Assembly (NCBI GenBank): GCA_900547315.1
Contig: URGI01000034.1
Coordinates: 1-20,306, forward strand
Length of the DNA: 20,306 nt
Origin: an uncultured Eubacteriales bacterium
GTDB lineage: Bacteria > Bacillota > Clostridia > Oscillospirales > Oscillospiraceae
Direction of reading: 5' to 3'
Of the stretch, positions 15,924 through 20,306 are shown piece by piece (positions within the stretch are counted from its first letter, which is position 1; the number at the start of each line of letters is the position of its first letter). The notes beneath the pieces were generated by a model. It saw only the letters and a program-made list of their open reading frames with translations. It was not told where the DNA came from and searched no databases. The position numbers were made by a program, and so were the translations under genes.

Positions 15924-16706
15924 ATGGCGCTGCTTGAGGTAAAAGATTTATATAAGAGCTTCGAATCATTGCAGGTTCTGCGGGGCATCAGCTTCTCGCT
16001 GGAGCAGGGAGAGACGCTGTCCGTCATCGGCCCGTCCGGAGGCGGCAAGACCACGCTGCTGCGCTGCATGAATTTCCTTGGCCTGCCTGACAGCGGCAGC
16101 ATCTCCGTTAACGGCGAGACGCTGTTTGATTCCGGCAGCGGGAAAACGCTGAGCGACGCAGATATACGCCGCAATCGCCTGCACTTCGGGCTGGTTTTCC
16201 AGAACTTCAACCTGTTCCCGCAGTATACGGCGTTGGAAAACGTCATGCTCGCGCCGCGGCTTCAGGCCAAGGAGCGGCCGGATTTCCGCGCAAACAGGAA
16301 GGCGATATACGCCGAGCTCCGCGCGAAGAGCGAGGAGCTGCTCGCACGCGTCGGCCTTGCGGATAAGCTGGATTACTATCCGCACCAGCTCTCCGGCGGC
16401 CAGCAGCAGCGCGTCGCCATTGCGCGCGCGCTCGCGCTCAAGCCCGAAGTGCTGTTCTTCGACGAGCCGACGTCCGCGCTAGACCCGGAGCTGACCGGCG
16501 AGGTGCTGAACGTCATAAAGCAGCTCGCGGCGGAGAAGATGACGATGGTCATCGTCACGCACGAGATGAGCTTTGCCGAGGCCGTGTCCGACCGCGTGAT
16601 CTTCATGGACGGCGGCACGATAGTCGAGCAGGGAACGCCGCGGCAGGTGTTCCACGAGACGCAGGAGGAGCGGACAAAACAGTTCCTGCGCGTGCTTGAG
16701 AAATGA
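15924..16706 (+). CDS. Amino acid ABC transporter ATPase (GlnQ type)
   Basis: Cytoplasmic ATP-hydrolysing subunit (260 aa) that powers the importer. Walker A is GPSGGGKTT (36-44), Q-loop VFQNFNLFPQ (91-100), ABC signature LSGGQQQRVAIARAL (156-170), Walker B VLFFDEPTSALDP (from 176) and the switch histidine H213 in VTHEM. The LFPQYTALENV block is characteristic of polar amino acid (PAAT) transporters. GAGGTG precedes ATG 15924 and overlaps the permease stop region, so the two are translated together. A strong bidirectional terminator follows. Confidence 0.95.
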   Translation: MALLEVKDLYKSFESLQVLRGISFSLEQGETLSVIGPSGGGKTTLLRCMNFLGLPDSGSISVNGETLFDSGSGKTLSDADIRRNRLHFGLVFQNFNLFPQYTALENVMLAPRLQAKERPDFRANRKAIYAELRAKSEELLARVGLADKLDYYPHQLSGGQQQRVAIARALALKPEVLFFDEPTSALDPELTGEVLNVIKQLAAEKMTMVIVTHEMSFAEAVSDRVIFMDGGTIVEQGTPRQVFHETQEERTKQFLRVLEK

Positions 16707-16718
16707 CCGGATAATGAA

Positions 16719-16757
16719 ACGCCCCCAATGCGGAGAAATCTCCGCATTGGGGGTGTT
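16719..16757. terminator. Bidirectional terminator between convergent operons
   Basis: A long stem of up to 18 bp (16719-16736 with 16739-16756, one G-U pair; core CCCCCAATGCGGAG), followed on the + strand by TGTTGGTTAGTTAT. It separates the importer operon from the convergent nucleotidyltransferase gene, whose stop lies 3 bases away. Confidence 0.85.
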
Positions 16758-16759
16758 GG

Positions 16760-17389
16760 TTAGTTATCTGGAAAACGGGTGGCGAAGTTCTTTTCCAGAA
16801 TCTCTATCCATCGGTGCAGGTTTTCGTATGTGGGACTGCTGAGTGCCGCGTCGTATGCCGCGGCTGCATCAGGGGCGTGCTGCTGCATATATCGCAGTGC
16901 CTTTTTAGCGCCGAAGAAGTATTCGCCGACGATGTTGCAGTAAATCTCCAAGCTGTCAGTCAGCAGCCAGCATCGGCGGTATCGTCCTTCAAAGTCTCCG
17001 CGTTCTGTTCGCGCCAGCATCTTCCTGCACCAGTTGAGATTCTGAAGGTTTTCCTCCCTCCCCTTTGCTGCCGTGCTGTGTATGTACTCGCGGACTTCCG
17101 TTTGCAGGCTCGAAAGAAGCCCCGTTTCATCGGAGATAATGATGCCGTCCCAAATTTGCAGAAATTCGTAGGCATCGTGAGGGGCTTCAATTTTGGCTCG
17201 CGGATATATCCAAACATCAAGTTCAACGCCGGACATTACGGAACTGTCGTGCAGCTCTGAACTACCGTTGGTCAGAAGCAGCGCGTCGAAATCGCTATTA
17301 AGGTTGTTTGTACCATCCGCGTACGACCCGTATACTATTATGCCCAGCGGATGATATTTCGCTTCGAGCGCCTTTATTATCTCGTTCAT
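16760..17389 (-). CDS. Nucleotidyltransferase domain protein
   Basis: A 209-aa member of the DNA polymerase beta-like nucleotidyltransferase superfamily, the fold of aminoglycoside and lincosamide adenylyltransferases and of MNT antitoxins. The active site is intact: G21-S22 in VYGSYADGT, D33-F-D35 in NSDFDALL, and the third acidic residue D58 in ELDVWIYP. The C-terminal 100 residues are helical (LARTERGDFEGRYRRCWLLT, EYFFGAKKALRYMQQ), as in substrate-binding helical domains of drug-modifying enzymes. GGGAG lies 8 bases before ATG 17389; an in-frame ATG at 17404 is possible. It is the last gene of the GntR-ABC operon, 20 bases after the permease. Its substrate is unknown; antibiotic or small-molecule adenylylation is inference. 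Confidence 0.82.
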   Translation of the reverse strand: MNEIIKALEAKYHPLGIIVYGSYADGTNNLNSDFDALLLTNGSSELHDSSVMSGVELDVWIYPRAKIEAPHDAYEFLQIWDGIIISDETGLLSSLQTEVREYIHSTAAKGREENLQNLNWCRKMLARTERGDFEGRYRRCWLLTDSLEIYCNIVGEYFFGAKKALRYMQQHAPDAAAAYDAALSSPTYENLHRWIEILEKNFATRFPDN

Positions 17390-17409
17390 CAATGAATCTC
17401 CCATGGTTT

Positions 17410-18024
17410 TCACAAACTCTTTTTCCCATACACCGCCGTGGATATCGCCCACGACACGGCGAACAGCGCCGCCGCGATGACCGGCAGCAAGAACACCGAC
17501 GCGGTGCTCATACCACCGTCCAGCGCGTTAGATGGCAGCGCGAACGGTATCGCGCAGGCGGCGCCGATGCAGAAATAGTACACGATGCGCCCCTTCTCCA
17601 TGCCGAACTTATACACTGCGGGCAGCATGACGCACGGCGGCAGCAGACCGACGGTGAAGGTCAGCGCCGCAATTAGGCCGAGATCGTCCGGCGCTTCGCC
17701 CGTCCTGCCGGATGCCATCAGCTGCACGGCGACAGAACCCGCTGTGAGCAGCAGCACCGTCGCCGCAGTCAGCACATATTTCTCCGCCACAACGGCAGCG
17801 CGGCTTATCGGCATCGTATCGCAATACTGGTTCCAGCGGAACTTTTCGTCATATGACAGCAGCGTCGCCGGTGTGACCGAGCCGACTATCACGGGGAAAA
17901 ATGTCCAGAATAGGTTCCCAGAATCGGCGAATATCGACGCGCCCCAGAATATCACCACCATCAACAGCACCGAACGGCAGTATTTTTTCATAATGTAAAG
18001 GTCTTTCAAAATCAGTGCGCTCAT
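17410..18024 (-). CDS. ABC-2 type permease
   Basis: A 204-aa integral membrane protein with about six hydrophobic segments (for example SVLLMVVIFWGASIFA, FFPVIVGSVTPATLL, VLTAATVLLLTAGSVAV, VFLLPVIAAALFAVSWAI). The segment LLSYDEKFRWNQYCDTMPIS resembles the loop after the second helix in small ABC-2 permeases (ABC2_membrane_2 type) found with YtrB/BcrA-like ATPases; TMPISR is a frequent block there. Its start overlaps the ATPase stop by 4 bases (ATGA), so they form one transporter. Such exporters are linked to antibiotic or cell-envelope stress; the cargo is not known. Confidence 0.86.
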   Translation of the reverse strand: MSALILKDLYIMKKYCRSVLLMVVIFWGASIFADSGNLFWTFFPVIVGSVTPATLLSYDEKFRWNQYCDTMPISRAAVVAEKYVLTAATVLLLTAGSVAVQLMASGRTGEAPDDLGLIAALTFTVGLLPPCVMLPAVYKFGMEKGRIVYYFCIGAACAIPFALPSNALDGGMSTASVFLLPVIAAALFAVSWAISTAVYGKKSL

Positions 18025-18863
18025 TGCCTGCCGCCCTCCTTGACCATGAATATGAACAGCTCCTCAATGCTCACCGGACTGAGACTCAGCCCAGCCGGAG
18101 CCGCGGCGCGCCGGACTATGGCCTCGCTGCCGTAGCGCCCATCCCGGCGGCCTATCACATTGCTGCGGTCTATCGCGTCCAGTTCTGACGCTGTGCCGCG
18201 CGCAAAGCAGTATTCAGCCAGCAGCGCGTCCTTTTCCTCGAAGAGCATAAGGCGGCCTTCGTGCAGGAAGGCTATGTAGTCGCAGAGCTTCTCCAGGTCG
18301 CTGACAATGTGCGAAGAGATCAGTATGGAGTGCCCCTCGTCGCGTGTAAAGTCCGAAAACAGCTCTACCACCTCATCGCGCACGACGGGATCAAGTCCGC
18401 TTGTCGCCTCGTCGAGGATAAGCAGCTTCGCGTTATGTGACAGCGCCGCCGCAATGCCGAGCTTCATTTTCATACCGCGCGAGAAATCTCCGAAGGGCTT
18501 GTTTTCAGGGATGTTCAGCTTCTTCAGATATCCGAAAAACACATCTTCGTCCCAGTTATTGTACGCCTTGCGCAGAACCTTGTTTGCCTGCGCGGCGGTC
18601 AGGCAGTCGGGGAAGCCTACTTCGTCGAGCACAACTCCAATGTCCTCCTTGAGCGCGCGCTCGGAGTTCGGGCGGCCAAAGAGCTTTATACTGCCCGCGT
18701 CGGGCTTTATCATGTCGAGTATCAGGCGGATGGTCGTGCTCTTGCCCGCGCCGTTTTCGCCGATAAGCCCCATTATGCAGCCGCCCGGCAAGCAGAGATC
18801 AAGCCCCGCCAGCTCAAAGTCGGGGTATGCCTTCCGCAGGCCGGTTATTTCTATTGCGTTCAT
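18021..18863 (-). CDS. ABC-2 type transporter ATPase (YtrB/BcrA-like)
   Basis: A 280-aa ATPase partner of the next permease. Walker A is GENGAGKST (35-43), the signature is DFSRGMKMKLGIA (126-138), Walker B is LLILDEATSGLDP (147-159) and the switch histidine is H185 in SSHIVSDLEKL. The Q-loop glutamine position is replaced in IGVVLDEVGF, a feature shared by this subfamily. Residues after 220 form a variable C-terminal domain ending EELFIFMVKEG, common in exporter ATPases. It overlaps the gntR stop by 4 bases (ATGA) and the permease start by 4 bases, so the unit is tightly coupled. Confidence 0.93.
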   Translation of the reverse strand: MNAIEITGLRKAYPDFELAGLDLCLPGGCIMGLIGENGAGKSTTIRLILDMIKPDAGSIKLFGRPNSERALKEDIGVVLDEVGFPDCLTAAQANKVLRKAYNNWDEDVFFGYLKKLNIPENKPFGDFSRGMKMKLGIAAALSHNAKLLILDEATSGLDPVVRDEVVELFSDFTRDEGHSILISSHIVSDLEKLCDYIAFLHEGRLMLFEEKDALLAEYCFARGTASELDAIDRSNVIGRRDGRYGSEAIVRRAAAPAGLSLSPVSIEELFIFMVKEGGRQ

Positions 18864-19240
18864 GTCAACTCCTCCTCGGAAATCAATGTGTACATCTCGC
18901 TCAGTTCCTGCCGCGTCAGGCCGCTCTGCACGGCGAGTGCAGAAATTTCGCGCATGTGCTCTTCGATGCGGCGCAGGTTTTCCTCCCGCAGCAGCTCCGT
19001 GTTTTTCGGCGCGACAAAGCTGCCCTTGCCGGGGAGCGTATATATGAAGCCCTCGGCCTCCAGCTCGTCATAGGCGCGCTTTGTCGTGATGACGCTGATG
19101 CGCAGATCCTTGGCGAGACTGCGTATCGAGGGCAGCGCCTCATCCTGCCGCAGCGCGTCGCCGATTATCTGCGCCTTTATCTGAGAATATATCTGGTCGT
19201 ATATCGGCACGCCGCTTTTGTTGTCGATGATTATGGTCAT
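18860..19240 (-). CDS. GntR-family regulator, YtrA type
   Basis: A 126-aa repressor with an N-terminal winged helix (PIYDQIYSQIKAQIIGDAL, LPSIRSLAKDLRISVITT, then YDELEAEGFIYTLPGKGSFV) and a short C-terminal helical tail of about 45 residues, the hallmark of the YtrA subfamily that controls ABC exporters. ATG 19240 is used because GAGG lies 8 bases upstream; the GTG at 19249 would fall inside that ribosome binding site. It is first in its operon, and its promoter is covered by a long inverted repeat, so autoregulation with induction by a cell-wall-active or other compound is likely (inference from family). Confidence 0.93.
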   Translation of the reverse strand: MTIIIDNKSGVPIYDQIYSQIKAQIIGDALRQDEALPSIRSLAKDLRISVITTKRAYDELEAEGFIYTLPGKGSFVAPKNTELLREENLRRIEEHMREISALAVQSGLTRQELSEMYTLISEEELT

Positions 19241-19251
19241 ACGCGCCACCT

Positions 19252-19290
19252 CGTTATAACTGTATATATGCAGTATACACAGTTATAACG
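19252..19290 (-). promoter_or_regulatory. Palindromic operator of the GntR/ABC operon
   Basis: CGTTATAACTGT (19252-19263) and its exact reverse complement ACAGTTATAACG (19279-19290), 15 bases apart, with further partial symmetry inside. The 39-base palindrome covers the -10 box and part of the spacer of the promoter, and ends 11 bases before the gntR start. It is the expected binding site for the encoded YtrA-type regulator. Confidence 0.85.
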
Positions 19291-19300
19291 CCATTGTCAA
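19272..19300 (-). promoter_or_regulatory. Promoter of the GntR/ABC/nucleotidyltransferase operon
   Basis: On the minus strand TTGACA (complement of 19295-19300), 17 bases, TATACT (complement of 19272-19277): near-perfect consensus. The operator overlaps it, so repressor binding excludes polymerase. Confidence 0.9.
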
Positions 19301-19340
19301 CCGCAAAATTCCGAAATATGCTGTTGGGGCAAAAAAATGC

Positions 19341-19369
19341 TTGACTTTGTGTGGCCTGTGAATTATAAT
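19341..19369 (+). promoter_or_regulatory. tRNA-Ser promoter
   Basis: TTGACT (19341-19346), 17 bases, TATAAT (19364-19369). Transcription should start near 19376, giving a 5' leader of about 37 bases on the tRNA precursor. Confidence 0.88.
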
Positions 19370-19412
19370 AACCAAGCTGATAATTGAATAGCATGTTCAC
19401 TTGAGCAAACAC

Positions 19413-19504
19413 GGAGAAGTCGCGTAGTTGGTCGAGCGCGCACGATTGGAAATCGTGTATACCCCATAAGGGTATCAAGGGTTCGAATCCCTTCTTCTCC
19501 GCCA
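19413..19504 (+). tRNA. tRNA-Ser (anticodon GGA)
   Basis: All arms fold. Acceptor GGAGAAG (19413-19419) pairs with CTTCTCC (19494-19500); D-stem GCG/CGC; anticodon stem CACGA/TCGTG with loop TTGGAAA, anticodon GGA at 19448-19450; a long class II variable arm (ATACCC/GGGTAT) as required for serine; T-stem AAGGG/CCCTT with loop TTCGAAT. The discriminator is G19501 and CCA is encoded (19502-19504). It decodes UCC and UCU. Confidence 0.97.
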
Positions 19505-19505
19505 T

Positions 19506-19536
19506 AAGTCCACCATAATTTACGGTGGACTTTTTT
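19506..19536 (+). terminator. tRNA-Ser terminator
   Basis: A 9-bp stem (AAGTCCACC 19506-19514 with GGTGGACTT 19524-19532) running into TTTTTT (19531-19536), starting 2 bases after the encoded CCA. Confidence 0.93.
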
Positions 19537-19543
19537 ATAACTG

Positions 19544-19572
19544 TTGTACAGAATCGCAGGTCATGATATAAT
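19544..19572 (+). promoter_or_regulatory. Promoter of the gene at 19602
   Basis: TTGTAC (19544-19549), 17 bases, TATAAT (19567-19572). A start near 19579 would leave a leader of only 20-40 bases, without a recognisable ribosome binding site before the GTG or ATG. Confidence 0.7.
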
Positions 19573-19601
19573 AAGTCCGGTCAGAATTTGCTGCTTATTG
19601 G

Positions 19602-19970
19602 GTGTTTGTATTTGATATGCTGCTTCAATCAAAGAAAAAGAAAATAGAGCAATATCTGAAGGACAGAAACGGTGATCTTTCTGGTTTTGATGAGTTGCTT
19701 TCGGATTATCTCAACGGAAGCCTCAAATCGTTTTTTACAGAGCTGGGAATGACGAAGATACAAATATATATTACATGGCTGAAAGAATATAAATGTATCG
19801 ACTTGCAAGGCCGTTATAATTACGTTGATATCCAGATCGATGAGGCAGGATTTGAGATAGCTGTTGACTCCGATGAGCCAGATATATACGATAGCTATAA
19901 GCTTGTATCAAAGAATAATGTATGGTTCCGTCAAGATTTATGCGCAAAATTGTTTGCAGGCTCCGGCTGA
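19602..19970 (+). CDS. Hypothetical protein, probably truncated by the IS element
   Basis: I do not recognise this protein. From GTG 19602 it is 122 aa; ATG 19617 is an alternative, and neither has a Shine-Dalgarno sequence, though a good promoter lies just upstream. The N-terminal part is Lys-rich and helical (QSKKKKIEQYLKDRNGDLSG), followed by a compact region (FFTELGMTKIQIYITWLKEY) and acidic strands (YVDIQIDEAGFEIAVDSDEP). Base composition is far more AT-rich than the surrounding genes, suggesting acquired DNA. The last 14 or so residues (from FRQDLCAKLF) are read from what looks like the terminal inverted repeat of an IS256-family element, so the native C-terminus is probably lost. Function unknown; whether the remnant is active is unclear. 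Confidence 0.6.
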   Translation: MFVFDMLLQSKKKKIEQYLKDRNGDLSGFDELLSDYLNGSLKSFFTELGMTKIQIYITWLKEYKCIDLQGRYNYVDIQIDEAGFEIAVDSDEPDIYDSYKLVSKNNVWFRQDLCAKLFAGSG

Positions 19971-19984
19971 GTGAAATCAGCCGG
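19963..19984. repeat. Hairpin shared by two convergent stops
   Basis: CCGGCTGA (19963-19970) and TCAGCCGG (19977-19984) form a perfect 8-bp stem with loop GTGAAA. Each arm contains the stop codon of one gene: TGA of the hypothetical gene (19968-19970) and of the transposase (19977-19979 on the other strand). It may act as a terminator within the IS end, though there is no T-run. Confidence 0.5.
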
Positions 19985-20306
19985 CAATAGAGGCGTCGTA
20001 CAGAGCCGCCTCCAAGTGCTTCATGTTCATGTATTTCTTGTTGCCCCACTGGGTGCCCGCCACGTGGCGGAGCCGGGCGCAGACCAGCATCAGGGCGGAG
20101 TTGCCATCGGGGAACGTCCCCACCACGCGGGTTCTGCGGCGGATCTCACGGTTCAGCCGCTCGATCACATTGTTGGTGCGGATGCGCGTCCAGTGTTCGC
20201 TGGAAAAATCACAGTAGGTCAGCATCTCATCAATGCCGTCCTCGACCTTCTTGGCAGCTTCCTTCAGTTTCATGGCGCGCAGCTCGGCGACCACGGCCTT
20301 CGCCTT
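19977..20306 (-). CDS. IS256-family (Mutator-type) transposase, C-terminal part
   Basis: DDE transposase of an IS256-like element; the N-terminal part with the first catalytic aspartates is beyond the right edge. The visible 109 residues open in frame from the edge (KAKAVVAELRAMKLKEAAKK) and contain the strongly conserved block HWTRIRTNNVIERLNREIRR, then RTRVVGTFPDGNSALMLVCARLRHVAG in two adjoining runs, and end LEAALYDASIAG. This block is diagnostic of IS256/Mutator transposases. Its GC content is like the chromosome but unlike the adjacent hypothetical gene. The visible frame is intact, so the copy could be functional. Confidence 0.93.
   Translation of the reverse strand, partial: KAKAVVAELRAMKLKEAAKKVEDGIDEMLTYCDFSSEHWTRIRTNNVIERLNREIRRRTRVVGTFPDGNSALMLVCARLRHVAGTQWGNKKYMNMKHLEAALYDASIAG

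Larger units (their letters stand above)
19924..20306 (-). mobile_element. IS256-family insertion sequence (partial, right edge cut)
   Basis: The transposase C-terminus runs to the right edge. The proposed inner end starts at GGTTCCGTCAAGATTT (19924 on), about 53 bases beyond the transposase stop, where an IS256-type terminal inverted repeat is expected; on the other strand it reads TTTGCGCATAAATCTTGAC and then GGAACC. The boundary is an inference from family layout and remembered end sequences; the other end lies outside the window, so neither the inverted-repeat match nor the target duplication can be seen. Confidence 0.65.

Noticed and set aside
16760..17389. MNT/HEPN toxin-antitoxin pair
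   Set aside because: The nucleotidyltransferase is larger than minimal MNT antitoxins and has no adjacent HEPN gene with an Rx4-6H motif; it follows a permease instead.

Overview
The window looks like a chromosomal segment of a GC-rich Clostridia-type Firmicute (an Oscillospirales-like gut bacterium is my best guess). Supporting signs are an HrcA/CIRCE-controlled hrcA-grpE-dnaK-dnaJ cluster, a dgt-dnaG-rpoD replication/transcription cluster, a Gram-positive-length DnaK, a lipoprotein-type substrate-binding protein, strong AGGAGG-type ribosome binding sites and a YtrA-type GntR/ABC operon. The taxonomic call is inference; no 16S gene is present.

Layout. 1-83: possible tail of an upstream gene, then a clear terminator. 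200-5147 (+): heat-shock operon hrcA, grpE, dnaK, dnaJ behind a sigma-A promoter that overlaps a CIRCE operator with an extra third half-site; it ends in a bidirectional terminator. 5201-6334: a small XRE-family regulator (-) divergent from a single-pass membrane protein of unknown function (+), with an inverted repeat between them. 6407-11639 (-): dgt, dnaG, rpoD and a PatB/MalY-type C-S lyase, tightly spaced and probably one transcription unit. 11640-12029: no gene; two hairpin-forming repeat elements and a strong hairpin. 12030-14206 (-): iscU, iscS and an Rrf2/IscR-like regulator, with matching operator-like elements before both rrf2 and iscS. 14336-16706 (+): polar amino acid ABC importer (lipoprotein, permease, ATPase). 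16760-19240 (-): GntR (YtrA type), ABC-2 ATPase, ABC-2 permease and a nucleotidyltransferase, behind a palindromic operator/promoter. 19341-19536 (+): tRNA-Ser(GGA) with its own promoter and terminator. 19544-20306: an unknown gene whose 3' end appears to be cut off by an IS256-family element that runs off the right edge.

How it works together. Most of the window is housekeeping: protein folding under HrcA, primase/sigma factor/dNTP control, and Fe-S cluster assembly under an Rrf2 sensor. The accessory parts are the XRE/membrane-protein pair, the GntR-ABC-nucleotidyltransferase operon (possibly envelope stress or drug response) and the IS-disrupted locus next to the tRNA. I found no CRISPR array, phage module or clearly new defence system. 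The best candidates for something less described are the nucleotidyltransferase-terminated YtrA-type operon, the doubled Rrf2 operator, the three-half-site CIRCE promoter and the IS-truncated gene.
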